From positions 201,924 to 265,923 of the forward strand of contig NZ_JADKRZ010000004.1 in the NCBI RefSeq assembly GCF_015350905.1: a stretch of DNA of 64,000 nt. The letters run 5' to 3'. Positions 8,501 through 16,704 of the stretch are shown here, one piece after another (position 1 is the first letter of the stretch; every line of letters begins with the position of its first letter). Below the pieces are notes generated by a model. The model searched no databases. It was not told the origin of the DNA and saw only the letters and a program-made list of their open reading frames with translations. The position numbers and the translations under genes are program-made. The stretch is from Curtobacterium sp. VKM Ac-2865 (GTDB taxonomy: Bacteria > Actinomycetota > Actinomycetes > Actinomycetales > Microbacteriaceae).

Positions 8501-9424
8501 GTTCGTGGCCAGGACGACGCGGCGCCGGACGCCCGGGGTCGCGCTGCGCTGGAAGACCCGGTGCTGGTCGGCCGCGGACAACCGCCCGTACAGCGGCAGG
8601 ACCTCGGTGCCGGGGTAGTGCTTGCCCTCGATGGCGTCCTGGGCGTCGCGGATCTCGTTCTCGCCGGACAGGAACACGAGGACGTCGCCGGGTGCTTCGC
8701 GCGCGAGTTCGTCGAGCGCGTCGGTGATGCCGGTGAGCTGGTCGCGGTCGTCGGCGCTGCTGCCGGCGTCGGCCGTCCGCGAGTCGGTCTCGTCGTCGGC
8801 TTCGGCGTCGTCGGGGTCGGGCTGGTCGGCGACGAGCGGGCGGTACCGGATCTCCACCGGGTACGTGCGCCCGGAGACCTCGATGATGGGGGCGTCGTCG
8901 AAGTGCGCCGAGAAGGACTGCGGATCGATCGTCGCGCTCGTGATGATGAGCTTGAGGTCCGGCCGCCGGACGAGCAGCCGCTTCAGGTACCCGAGCAGGA
9001 AGTCGATCGTCAGCGAGCGCTCGTGGGCCTCGTCGATGATGATCGTGTCGTAGCGCTTCAGGTCGCGGTCGAAGTGGATCTCGTTGAGCAGGATCCCGTC
9101 GGTCATCAGCTTGACCCGGGTGTTCGCGCTGACCTTGTCGGTGAAGCGGACCTGGTACCCGACCAGGTCGCCGAGTTCGCCGCCGAGTTCCTCGGACACG
9201 CGCTCGGCGATCGTGCGGGCGGCGATCCGGCGCGGCTGGGTGTGCCCGATGTGCTCGCGACCGAGTTCGAGGCAGATCTTCGGCAGCTGCGTCGTCTTGC
9301 CGGACCCCGTTGCACCGGCGACGATCACGACCTGGTTGTCGCGGATCGCCGCGGCGATGTCGTCCCGCCGCTGCGAGACCGGCAGCTCGGGCGGGTAGGT
9401 GATGACGAGCGGCGTGGGAGACAT
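5567..9424 (-). CDS. hrpA: ATP-dependent RNA helicase HrpA
   Basis: A 1285-residue DEAH-box helicase of the full HrpA length. Walker A GATGSGKT is near residue 37, the DEAH box near residue 130, SAT follows, and motif VI QRSGRAGR lies in the second RecA domain. Beyond these are the helicase-associated domain, the OB fold and the long DUF3418 tail typical of HrpA. It unwinds RNA and acts in mRNA processing and in resolving stalled or colliding ribosomes. The acidic insert rich in Asp/Glu near residues 200-230 is a lineage-type linker. The ATG at 9424 is preferred; an in-frame ATG at 9430 is only 3 nt from a TATCCT -10 box. Confidence 0.96.
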   Translation of the reverse strand: MSPTPLVITYPPELPVSQRRDDIAAAIRDNQVVIVAGATGSGKTTQLPKICLELGREHIGHTQPRRIAARTIAERVSEELGGELGDLVGYQVRFTDKVSANTRVKLMTDGILLNEIHFDRDLKRYDTIIIDEAHERSLTIDFLLGYLKRLLVRRPDLKLIITSATIDPQSFSAHFDDAPIIEVSGRTYPVEIRYRPLVADQPDPDDAEADDETDSRTADAGSSADDRDQLTGITDALDELAREAPGDVLVFLSGENEIRDAQDAIEGKHYPGTEVLPLYGRLSAADQHRVFQRSATPGVRRRVVLATNVAETSLTVPGIKYVIDTGTARISRYSPRAKVQRLPIEAISQASANQRSGRAGRTSAGIAIRLYSEDDFDRRSEFTDPEILRTNLAAVILQMISLGFGDIEAFPFLQPPDSRGVKDGLDLLRELRAVDAAGAITKSGQQLTRLPIDPRLGRMVLEAGKQGVGREVIAIVSALSIQDPRERPLEKRAHADQLHARFADPTSDFLTLLGLWNHIQDKQDELSSSAFRRLCKAEFLNYLRIREWQDLYRQLSRAAKQVGVHVDNDRRDDPDAVHRSLLAGLLSQIGLRDREKRDYLGSRNTRFVLFPGSVLAKKQPDAVMAAELVETSRLFARTAARIDPLWTEQLAGDLLRRTYGEPHWEKKQGAAVAYERVTLFGVPIVQRRRVQYVRIDPVHSRELFIRHALVEGEWDSQQAFDRANRALRKELEQLEERTRRRDILLDDETVYEYYHARIPAEIATTRDFEGWWRRTRRDQPDLLTMRREDLLDESAASAAEDDAEYPTQWRSGDNRLAVRYRFEPGAEDDGVSVQVPLALLPRMREEGFDWQVRGLRKELVTALIKTLPKQIRKNVVPAADWAEKIVDELPEDAPTTPTESFRATLAKTIQRMTYVPVTEQDFDMTRVPAHLLPTYAVVDERGRRVEAGKDLIALQTKLKERTQESVARATQQGGRRAGAARVADAAPAGRLERSGLVAWPDTDLPELLDTKQAGGVIRAYPALVEEGSGPKATVGVQLLATPADRAVRMPAGVRRLVMLAVPSPVSYIQSHLTSQEKLALAASPYPSTAALFDDVLAAVVDAGIRAAHPDGLLYTRASFEAVRDSVSAGVVDTMFAAVSEVAAVLAAQRKAERAMKQATSMALLPALNDMRQQLERLVFPGFVAVAGLDRLRRIRVYLQGVEARVTKLLQNPGRDATWMREVSVATGRYEDAGGTFPPVVGAHPELVHARWMLEEFRLSLFAQELGTAETVSLQRITKALSSASA

Positions 9425-9449
9425 GAGCATTCCAGGATACCGCCCGCGG

Positions 9450-11291
9450 TCAGCTCGACGCGAGCTGCGCGGTCAGTTCCTCGGTCGAGCGTGCGGGCAG
9501 GGCGCACACGTGGTCGTGGCAGACGTACGCCGCGGGGTCGAGCGCGTCACGGCCGTCGAGCAGGGAGAACCCGGCGTCCGACCAGGCCCGAGCCTGCTCC
9601 GGCGTGACGGTGACGACCACGGAACCGGGGCGTCGAGCGGTGGCCGCGAGCGTCCGGAACTCGCGGAGCGCCTGAGCATCCGACGCGACCACGGCGATCT
9701 CCTGCGACGGCCGCTGCAGGCTGAGTGCCACCCCGAGGGCGTCCGCGTGGCCCAGTGGACGGGTGGTACCGGTGCGAGCGCGGTCGGCGACCAGACGACC
9801 TGCGGCGGATCGGTGACGGTCGTCGCCGGTCAGCGCACCGAGCAGCGCGCTGGCGTTCGCGAGCGCGATGGTGCCCGACCGGAGTGCGGTCTGCGGCTGT
9901 TCCCCGGTCGCGGTGCCCGAGGCCGCGAGCACCGGGTCGACGTCGAGTGCCCCCGCCAGCCCGTCGTCCACCAGGGAGCGTGCGGCCGTCGCGTACCGGA
10001 GCTCGCCCGTCACGAGCGCGAGTTCGAGGAGCCCCTCCGCGAGCAGCCCGACGTCCTCGATCGTCGGCGGCGCGGTCGAGACACCCCGAGGCGTGCTCGA
10101 CCTGACCACCACGTGGCCGTCCTGCACGTGGGTGTCGAGCACGGCGTCCGCTGCGGCGCGGGCGAGCTCGAGCATCTCGTCGTCCCCGTGCCGGGCACCC
10201 GCGATCGCCAGGCCCCGGATCGCCAGGCCGTTCCACCCCGTCAGGACCTGGTCGTCGAGCGGCGGCGGGTCGAACTGCGCGCGCGCGCCGAGTGGCAGTC
10301 GGTACCACTCGCCCTCGACCCGGCGACCGTCGATCGTCGACTCGCTGTCCTGTGCTGCGACGAAGGCGCCGTCCCCTCGCCGGAGGGTGTCACGCAGGAA
10401 GTCGGCGATGCCCCGCGCCTGGTCTCGCGGGGCGATCGCGAGGAGCCCCGCGTTGTCGTAGAGCATCCGCTCGTAGTGCGGCACGCTCCAGTCGCGCTTG
10501 GTCGCGTACCGGAAGACGCCGCCGTCGGCGTCGGTGAGCTCCGATCGTGCGATCACCAGGAGCGACCGCTCGAGCAGTCCCACCGCGACGTCGTCGCCGT
10601 CCGCAGCGACGTCGGCCAGGAACTCGAGCAACGGCGCGGAGGGGAACTTCGGTGCGCCGCCGAACCCACCATGGACGGCGTCCTCACCCTGGGCGAGCGC
10701 GTCCACGACCCCGCGGATCACGTCGACCGACGGGAGGCTCGGCTCGTCCCCGCCCCGCCCGTCACCAGCGTCGTCGGTCGCCTCTGCCGTCCCCTGCCGG
10801 ATCGCGGTCGCGATCGCCGACGCGTTCGCGTGCACCTCGGGCCGGCGGTCGCGCCAGGCGTCGAGCACCGCGCCGAGGACCTGGCGGAACGCCGGGTGCG
10901 CGCCCACGGGGGTCGGCGGGTAGTAGGTCCCCGCGAAGAACACGTGGGCGTCCGGGGTCATGAACGCGGTCAGCGGCCACCCGAGCTGGTCGGTGAACGC
11001 CGCGGCCGCCGCCATCGTGCTGGCGTCGACGTCGGGACGTTCTTCACGGTCGACCTTGACCGCCACGAAGTCCTGCCGGAGCAGCTCGGCGATCTCGGGG
11101 TCGGCGAAGCTCTCCCGCGCCATGACGTGGCACCAGTGACACGTGGCGTACCCGATGGACACCAGGACCGGGACGTCGCGGGCGCGTGCCTCGGCGAAGG
11201 CGTCGGGCCCCCACTCGCGCCAGTCCACCGGGTTGTCGGCGTGGAGGCGGAGGTAGGGGCTGACGGCGGTGCCGAGCCGGTTGTCGTTCAT
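9450..11291 (-). CDS. Thioredoxin-fold DUF255 protein, YyaL/SPATA20 family
   Basis: The 613-residue protein has the family's N-terminal thioredoxin-like domain, NPVDWREWG near residues 20-28 and [12 protein letters not shown] with Cys51 and Cys54, followed by an (alpha/alpha)6-like barrel domain. Full family members are usually somewhat longer (about 650-700 residues), so this copy is slightly compact. The function is not established; a redox or carbohydrate-modifying role has been proposed. It ends 25 nt before the hrpA start on the same strand. Confidence 0.9.
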   Translation of the reverse strand: MNDNRLGTAVSPYLRLHADNPVDWREWGPDAFAEARARDVPVLVSIGYATCHWCHVMARESFADPEIAELLRQDFVAVKVDREERPDVDASTMAAAAAFTDQLGWPLTAFMTPDAHVFFAGTYYPPTPVGAHPAFRQVLGAVLDAWRDRRPEVHANASAIATAIRQGTAEATDDAGDGRGGDEPSLPSVDVIRGVVDALAQGEDAVHGGFGGAPKFPSAPLLEFLADVAADGDDVAVGLLERSLLVIARSELTDADGGVFRYATKRDWSVPHYERMLYDNAGLLAIAPRDQARGIADFLRDTLRRGDGAFVAAQDSESTIDGRRVEGEWYRLPLGARAQFDPPPLDDQVLTGWNGLAIRGLAIAGARHGDDEMLELARAAADAVLDTHVQDGHVVVRSSTPRGVSTAPPTIEDVGLLAEGLLELALVTGELRYATAARSLVDDGLAGALDVDPVLAASGTATGEQPQTALRSGTIALANASALLGALTGDDRHRSAAGRLVADRARTGTTRPLGHADALGVALSLQRPSQEIAVVASDAQALREFRTLAATARRPGSVVVTVTPEQARAWSDAGFSLLDGRDALDPAAYVCHDHVCALPARSTEELTAQLASS

Positions 11292-11369
11292 CCATCCAGC
11301 GTGCCCGCTCCCCGCTGAACGGGCCCGGCGGCGTGACGAAGTGGGGAGAGAACGCCGTCGTCCACAGCC

Positions 11370-11900
11370 TCAGTCGGGGAGCCACCCGGTCAGGGACGCG
11401 AGCCGACGCGCGACGTCGGTGGGGGCCATGGTGTCCGTGTCGATCCGGGTGACCCGGTCCGGGGAAGCCGTGTCGAGCCTCCCGGCCGTCCTGGTGCTGT
11501 GGGCCAGCTGGTCCTCCGCGAGCCGACCGCCGGCACGATGCTCGAGGCGGGACGCCGTCGTGTCGTCCCCGGCGCGCAGGAGCACGGCGACCACGCGCGG
11601 GTCGTCGCCCATGGCGGCGGCGAGCCGGTCCGCCTCGAGCACCGACACGGTGTTCGTGTAGACGAGCCGGTGGTGCCCGAGCTCCCGGTAGTTCGCCCAG
11701 ATCGCAGCGAGGTTCCGCTCGGCGAGCCGCGCCTCGGGGTGCTCGACGTGCGGAGCCGGGTGCGCCAGGTCGAGGACGTCGCCCTCGATGACGGCGTGCC
11801 GGACGTCCGCAGCGCTCAGGAGGTCGTGGAGCGCCTCGGCCGCGGTCGACTTGCCCACGCCGGAGCGTCCGCCGACGAACAGGACCTCGGACCGGGCCAC
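11370..11900 (-). CDS. Small P-loop kinase-like protein
   Basis: A 176-residue protein with Walker A GGRSGVGKS near residues 9-17 and an N-terminal strand typical of nucleoside, shikimate or chloramphenicol-phosphotransferase type kinases. No clear lid motif reveals the substrate. The GTG at 11900 was chosen because the frame upstream runs through the end of the epimerase gene and is Arg/Pro rich; the start then falls 5 nt after that stop, suggesting an operon with the epimerase. A 15-bp match to the class I repeat arm (11474-11488) lies inside the coding sequence. Confidence 0.8.
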   Translation of the reverse strand: MARSEVLFVGGRSGVGKSTAAEALHDLLSAADVRHAVIEGDVLDLAHPAPHVEHPEARLAERNLAAIWANYRELGHHRLVYTNTVSVLEADRLAAAMGDDPRVVAVLLRAGDDTTASRLEHRAGGRLAEDQLAHSTRTAGRLDTASPDRVTRIDTDTMAPTDVARRLASLTGWLPD

Positions 11901-11905
11901 GCGGG

Positions 11906-12973
11906 TCAGTCCGAGCCCATGGAGAGCAGGACGAGGGCGGCGTCCTCGGGGCCGTAGTCGAACATGCGGTCCCAGAACGGGTCGGACGCCCACGGGACGT
12001 CACCGTCGGCCGGGGTGCGCTGTGCGGTCTCCATGAGCCAGTCGAGCTCCGGTCCGACGGCCTGCTCGAAGCGCGGTGGCTGCCAACCGAGGGAGCGGGC
12101 CGCCGTCGTGTCGAGGACGAACGGCGACGGCGACGACCACGGGGTGACGCCGACGAAGGCCGGGGCGTCGGCGTCGAGCAGGACCTCGTCGAAACGGTGG
12201 TCCAGGTGCGCCGCGACCGTCCGGACGATCTCCAGGACGCTCGGAGCGGTCTCGTCGGCGACGTTGAGGATGCGACGGTCCGGCGCGTCCGCGACCAGGC
12301 GCACGAGCGAGGCGATGCCGCTCGCCGCCGTGGTGTGGTCGACGCCACGGCCGTGGTCAGCCAGCAGGACGCGCTCGCGGCCGTCCAGCACCCGTCGGCC
12401 GACGAACCACTCGCGTGGTCGGCCGATGCCCGGGCCGTACACCTTCGACGGTCGGAGCACGGTGACGGGGAAGCCGTGGTCGAGCAGCAGCTGTTCGGCG
12501 GCCACCTTCGAGGCGCCGTAGCCCTCGCGGCTGGTGGGGTCGGCGTCCGCGGCGGCCACCGTCGGCTGGATCTCGGTCACGGCGCCGCCGAACACGGGGC
12601 GTTCGGGCGAGTTCGCGTGGCGGCCCTGCTCGTCGACGTAGACCGCCTTCGACGACACGAACACCGTCGAGCCGACGTCGGGCAGGTAGGGGAGGAGCTG
12701 GGCGGCATCGTCGCGGGTGAGCCCGACGGTGTCGACGAGCAGGTCGGCGCCGGGGCGGAGGAGCTCGCGGAGCACGGTCGTGTCGCGGCGGTCCCCGGGG
12801 ACGAACGTGGCGCCCGTGGCCGTCAGGGCGTCGGCTGCCGGCCCGCCGTGGCGTGCGACGACGTCGACGTGCCAGTCGTCGCCGCCTCGGCCGGAGCTGC
12901 CTCGGAGCTCGCGGACGACGGCGGAGCCGATGCCGCCGGTGCCGCCGAGGACCACTGCGCGTCTGGTGCTCAT
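11906..12973 (-). CDS. NAD-dependent epimerase/dehydratase
   Basis: The 355-residue extended SDR has the N-terminal motif GGTGGIG near residues 9-15, and a region (SREGYGASKVAAEQLLL) with the catalytic YxxxK. The C-terminal half resembles substrate-binding domains of nucleotide-sugar epimerases, but no specific activity can be read. A TAGGTT -10 box ends 8 nt before the ATG at 12973 (leaderless). The kinase-like gene follows 5 nt after its stop. Confidence 0.85.
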   Translation of the reverse strand: MSTRRAVVLGGTGGIGSAVVRELRGSSGRGGDDWHVDVVARHGGPAADALTATGATFVPGDRRDTTVLRELLRPGADLLVDTVGLTRDDAAQLLPYLPDVGSTVFVSSKAVYVDEQGRHANSPERPVFGGAVTEIQPTVAAADADPTSREGYGASKVAAEQLLLDHGFPVTVLRPSKVYGPGIGRPREWFVGRRVLDGRERVLLADHGRGVDHTTAASGIASLVRLVADAPDRRILNVADETAPSVLEIVRTVAAHLDHRFDEVLLDADAPAFVGVTPWSSPSPFVLDTTAARSLGWQPPRFEQAVGPELDWLMETAQRTPADGDVPWASDPFWDRMFDYGPEDAALVLLSMGSD

Positions 12974-13073
12974 GCCGCCCAACCTAGTGGTGCGGGGTGG
13001 TCCGGCCGCGCGGTGGGTGCGCCGTGCCCGCGGTGTTCTGTCCACCGTGCGCCGTGCCGGGGCGCCGAGCCCG

Positions 13074-13931
13074 TCAGGACGCGATGGGCTCCGGTTCGCG
13101 GCGCCACCAGTCGGCCAGCGACCCGTCGTACACCTGCACGTGGTCGTGCCCCAGGACCGTCAGCGCCAGGGCGTCCATGCACGCGGCACTGCCGACGCCG
13201 CAGTAGGTGACGATCTCGTCCGCGCCGAGCACGGGAGCGAAGACGTCCGCGAGTGCTGCGCGGCGTCGGAGCGCGTTGGAGTCCTGGTCGATGACGTGCC
13301 CGAGCGTGATCGGGGTCGTCCCCGGGACCAGTGGGGGGTGCTCGGTGCCGAGGACGCTGTCGTCGGCCGCCAGCACCAGGGCCGCGGGCTGCGAGCCGTC
13401 GACCGCGCGTTCGACACGGCTGCGGTCGGCCCAGAGCGGGCGTTCCTCACCCGCGAAGAAGGCATCGGCTGCGTCGACGGGGCGGTTCCTGAGGCTGCCG
13501 ATGCGCACCGGGCGGCCTTCGTCCCGCCACTTCACGAACCCGCCGTCGAGCACGGCGACGTCGTCGAAGCCGAACGAGCGGAAGATCCACCACAGGCGGG
13601 CGGACCACTCGCCCACGCTGTCGTCGTAGACCACGACCGTGGAGGTGTTCGTGATGCCGAGGGCCCGGGCGGCGCGCTCGAAGTGCTCCGCCGACGGCCG
13701 CGTGAAGGGCAGGTCGGCGTCGGGCGTGGAGAAGTCGGTGACGAGGTCGGCGTAGCGAGCACCCGGGACGTGCCCGCGCTGCTCGTAGGAGTCCTGCGCG
13801 GCGCTCCAGGTCGTGGTGTTCCCGACCCCCGCGGTGTGCACCGAGGCGTCGAGCACGACGAGCTCGTCCGCCCCGAGGTGGTCGGCGAGCCACTGCGTCG
13901 ACACGAGCGGCGAGGTCAGGACGGGGGGCAT
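13074..13931 (-). CDS. sseA: Sulfurtransferase (rhodanese / 3-mercaptopyruvate type)
   Basis: The 285-residue protein consists of two tandem rhodanese domains: an inactive N-terminal domain (LVSTQWLADHLG, then HVPGARY) and a C-terminal catalytic domain with loop YCGVGSAA whose Cys would carry the persulfide. The loop differs from CRxGxT of thiosulfate sulfurtransferases and is nearer the CGSGV-type loop of mercaptopyruvate sulfurtransferases. It is cytoplasmic. The ATG at 13931 is 8 nt after TATCGT. Symbol by similarity only; the exact donor is not proven. Confidence 0.85.
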   Translation of the reverse strand: MPPVLTSPLVSTQWLADHLGADELVVLDASVHTAGVGNTTTWSAAQDSYEQRGHVPGARYADLVTDFSTPDADLPFTRPSAEHFERAARALGITNTSTVVVYDDSVGEWSARLWWIFRSFGFDDVAVLDGGFVKWRDEGRPVRIGSLRNRPVDAADAFFAGEERPLWADRSRVERAVDGSQPAALVLAADDSVLGTEHPPLVPGTTPITLGHVIDQDSNALRRRAALADVFAPVLGADEIVTYCGVGSAACMDALALTVLGHDHVQVYDGSLADWWRREPEPIAS

Positions 13932-14235
13932 GGGTCCGACGATAATGCGGACCCCTGACGTGCCCCCGTGGATCAGCAACACTGCGCAATGCAGGCGCGG
14001 TGGGATCGGCTGTGGGGGAGTGGCCGACGGGCGCTTCTGTCCCCGCTCCGACTCGGACTCGGAACGACAACGTCGAGGTCGTACGACAGCGATGGTGTCG
14101 TTCCGAGTCGGGCGGGCGGCGAGTTGCGAGCAGGGGCAGGGCGCGTCGCATCGGGGAGCCCTGACGCCCCACACACACGGACAGCCCGCCCGACCGGAGT
14201 CGAGCGGGCTGTCCGCCGTGCAGGTGGTGCGACCG
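13932..14235. other. Intergenic stretch with two hairpins
   Basis: About 300 bp with no credible gene. It holds the sseA promoter at its left end, a long imperfect hairpin with 14-bp perfect arms GACTCGGAACGACA (14056-14069 with 14096-14109) that encloses a small palindrome GTCGTACGAC, and the efflux-gene terminator at 14178-14215. Confidence 0.7.
14178..14215 (-). terminator. Terminator of efflux gene
   Basis: A 12-bp perfect stem (14178-14189 with 14204-14215; arm CGGACAGCCCGC) starts about 20 nt after the stop of the minus-strand efflux gene. On that strand it is followed by a GT-rich tail rather than a T-run. Function as an intrinsic terminator is likely. Confidence 0.7.
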
Positions 14236-15777
14236 CTAGTGCGCCGCGACCGGGACGCTGCCCGTGGCGTTCGCGCTGAGGTGCGCGAGCTTCTCGAGGC
14301 GGACGCTCTGTCGGTTGATGAGCAGTCCGCTGGCGATCGCGACGAGCACGAGCACACCGGCCGAGATGCCGAACGCCGCGTGGTAGCCGTCGAGCGTGGC
14401 CTGGGCCTGCTGCAGCTTCGTCGGGGCGGCGGACAGCCCGGAGAGGCTGTTCTTCACGACGTCGGCGAAGATCGTCGACAGCAGCGCGGTGCCGATCGAG
14501 CCACCGATCTGCTGCATGGTGTTCACCGTGGCCGAGGCGACACCGGCGTCGGCGCGGGCCACACCGGTCGTCGCGGTGTTCATCGCGGACGAGAAGATCG
14601 TGCCCATGCCGAGCCCGATGACGACCAGCGCCGGCAGGACGGTGCCCGCGTAGGAGCTGTCCAGGTCGGTGCGGAGGAGCAGCAGGAGCCCGGTCGCGGC
14701 GACGAGGCCACCGGCGAAGATCAGGACCTTCGGACCGACGCGGGGCAGCAGACGGCCGCCGATCTGCGTGGCCGAGATCATGATCGACAGCGGCATCGGC
14801 AGGAACGCCAGGCCGGTCTGGAGCGCCGAGAAGCCGAGGGTCTGCTCGAGGTAGTAGGTCAGGAACAGGAAGATCCCGAACATGCCGATCGCCACGAGGC
14901 CGATGGCGACGAACGAACCGCCGCGGTCACGGTCGAGCACGACGCGCAGGGGCAGCAGCGGGTGTGCGACGCGGGTCTCGATGAACACGAAGGCCGCGAT
15001 CAGCACGACACCGACGGCGAGCATCGCGATCGTGACGGGGTCGTCCCAGCCGTTGGTCTCCGCGTTCGAGAACCCGTAGACGACGCCGACCAGCCCGAGG
15101 GTGATCGTGATGACACCGAGGACGTCGATGCGCGGACGGTTGGCCTTCGGGGGCTTCACCATGAACACCAGCGCGCCGATGACCCCGAGGACCGCGAAGA
15201 CCACGTTGACGTAGAGGCACCAGCGCCACGAGGTGTACTCGGTCAGGACGCCGCCGAGCAGCAGGCCGATGGCCGCGCCGGAACCCGCGATCGAGCCGAA
15301 GATGCCGAACGCACGACCGCGTTCCTTCGGGTCGCGGAACGTCGTGGTCAGCATGCCGAGCGCGGACGGGGCCAGCAGCGCACCGAAGGCACCCTGCAGG
15401 GCGCGGGCGGCGACGAGCAGCCCGAACGAGTCGGCGAGTCCGCCGAGCACCGAGGCGACGGCGAACCCGACGAGCCCGATGATGAAGGTGTTCTTGCGGC
15501 CGAAGAGGTCACCCAGGCGACCACCGAGCAGCAGCAGGGAGCCGAACGCGAGCGAGTACGCCGTGACGACCCACTGCCGCTGGTCCGTGCCGAACCCGAG
15601 GTCCTGCTGTGCCGAGGGGAGCGCGATGTTCACGATCGTCGCGTCGAGCACGACCATGAGCTGCGCGAGGGCGATGACCGCCAGGGTGATCCAGCGGTGG
15701 TCCTTGCGCGGTGCGGTGGCACCGGATGTCGCGGGCGCCGAACCGGTGGGTGCGGGCGCGGTCTGTTCTGCCGTCAC
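14236..15777 (-). CDS. MFS drug efflux transporter, EmrB/QacA (DHA2) type
   Basis: A 513-residue, probable 14-helix transporter. An Ala/Pro-rich cytoplasmic lead is followed by the first helix with the DHA2 signature LDATIVNIALP near residues 44-54, then GGRLGDLFGRKN (motif A) and a motif-C-like helix. The family exports hydrophobic compounds by proton antiport. GTG start at 15777 with a GGAGG ribosome site. It is divergent from a TetR gene; its TACAGT -10 box (15832-15837) has its -35 region inside the perfect 27-bp palindrome at 15848-15874, so repression relieved by a transported compound is inferred. Confidence 0.92.
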   Translation of the reverse strand: MTAEQTAPAPTGSAPATSGATAPRKDHRWITLAVIALAQLMVVLDATIVNIALPSAQQDLGFGTDQRQWVVTAYSLAFGSLLLLGGRLGDLFGRKNTFIIGLVGFAVASVLGGLADSFGLLVAARALQGAFGALLAPSALGMLTTTFRDPKERGRAFGIFGSIAGSGAAIGLLLGGVLTEYTSWRWCLYVNVVFAVLGVIGALVFMVKPPKANRPRIDVLGVITITLGLVGVVYGFSNAETNGWDDPVTIAMLAVGVVLIAAFVFIETRVAHPLLPLRVVLDRDRGGSFVAIGLVAIGMFGIFLFLTYYLEQTLGFSALQTGLAFLPMPLSIMISATQIGGRLLPRVGPKVLIFAGGLVAATGLLLLLRTDLDSSYAGTVLPALVVIGLGMGTIFSSAMNTATTGVARADAGVASATVNTMQQIGGSIGTALLSTIFADVVKNSLSGLSAAPTKLQQAQATLDGYHAAFGISAGVLVLVAIASGLLINRQSVRLEKLAHLSANATGSVPVAAH

Positions 15778-15847
15778 AGCAGGCCTCCTTCGAGAAGGGG
15801 TGGAGGGTGTTCGCAGCGCGCGCCGTCGGGCACTGTAGTGATGTGGT

Positions 15848-15874
15848 GGAACCGGATGCCAGGCATCCGGTTCC
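15848..15874. promoter_or_regulatory. Perfect 27-bp palindromic operator
   Basis: GGAACCGGATGCC, a single central A, then the exact reverse complement. It lies between the divergent efflux and TetR genes, flanked by mirror-image -10 boxes (TACAGT at 15832-15837 on the minus strand and TACTGT at 15878-15883 on the plus strand), so it covers the -35 regions of both promoters. A weaker related site with GCATCCG lies near 15891-15909. Binding by the adjacent TetR protein is inferred from position and symmetry. Confidence 0.85.
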
Positions 15875-15943
15875 GCCTACTGTAGACCAAAACGGACGGA
15901 GTGCATCCGCTTGTTCCCAGAAAGTTCAACTACGGTCAGGGAC

Positions 15944-16603
15944 GTGAGCACCACCGACCAGCACGCCGACCTCGAGCGGCCCCTCAGAGCCGACGCGGCA
16001 CGCAACCGCGAGCTGATCCTGCAGACGGCGCGCAAGTGCTTCGCGGAACGCGGGCTCTCGGTCACGCTGAACGACATCGCGCACGAAGCCGGCGTCGGCG
16101 TCGGCACCGTCTACCGCCGGTTCGCCGACAAGGACTCCCTGATCGAGGCCCTCCTCGCCACCAAGTTCGAGGCGATGAACACCGCAGCCGAACGTGCCGC
16201 CGAGGAGATCGACCCGCGCGAGGCACTCCGCCTGTACCTGATGGGCGTGTTCGAGTTCCGCGCCAGGGACCGCGCCCTCGCCGACGCGATCATCCGTGCC
16301 GGCAAGGCGCGTCCGTCGATCGTGCAGGAGCGCGACCGTCTCGAACGCCAGGTCACCGCGATCATCGGTCGTGCGCGGGACGCCGGCGTGGTCCGCGACG
16401 GCTTCGACTACCGTGACCTGCCGATGCTCACCACGATGATCGGTTCGGTCGCCGACGCCACGCGGGCGCACGACCCGGACGCCTGGCGTCGCTACGCCAA
16501 GGTCGTCATCGACGGCGTCCTGCCCCCGACGGGTCCTGACGGCATGCTCGGTGACCCGCTCGACCGCGCGACCCTCGAGCGCGCGCTGCACGCCCAGCCC
16601 TGA
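15944..16603 (+). CDS. TetR/AcrR family regulator of the efflux pump
   Basis: The 219-residue protein has a TetR helix-turn-helix (SVTLNDIAHEAGVGVGTVYR, roughly residues 35-55) and a helical ligand-binding domain. The GTG at 15944 is chosen for the purine-rich GTCAGGGA ribosome site upstream; the longer frame from 15911 overlaps promoter DNA. It is divergent from the EmrB-type pump with a perfect palindrome between them, the standard arrangement for a self-repressing efflux regulator. Confidence 0.9.
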   Translation: MSTTDQHADLERPLRADAARNRELILQTARKCFAERGLSVTLNDIAHEAGVGVGTVYRRFADKDSLIEALLATKFEAMNTAAERAAEEIDPREALRLYLMGVFEFRARDRALADAIIRAGKARPSIVQERDRLERQVTAIIGRARDAGVVRDGFDYRDLPMLTTMIGSVADATRAHDPDAWRRYAKVVIDGVLPPTGPDGMLGDPLDRATLERALHAQP

Positions 16604-16613
16604 CCGGCACCCG

Positions 16614-16659
16614 CCGGGCTGGAGGCCCGTGGCGGCCTGGCACCGAGCCTCCCGTCCGG
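16614..16659. terminator. Class I inverted repeat between convergent genes
   Basis: An imperfect member of the repeat family: left arm CCGGGCTGGAGGCCCG and right arm CGAGCCTCCCGTCCGG, 10 nt after the TetR stop and 45 nt before the pmt stop. It is likely a bidirectional terminator. Confidence 0.65.
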
Positions 16660-16704
16660 TGGATGGTCCGGACCGGACCCCCCGGGCGACCAGCGCGCCC
16701 CCGC

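Noticed and set aside
12985-13070. Direct repeats GTGCGCCGTGCC in the gap before the epimerase gene
   Set aside because: Two short GC-rich copies only, and no symmetry or relation to a promoter; could be chance in this composition.
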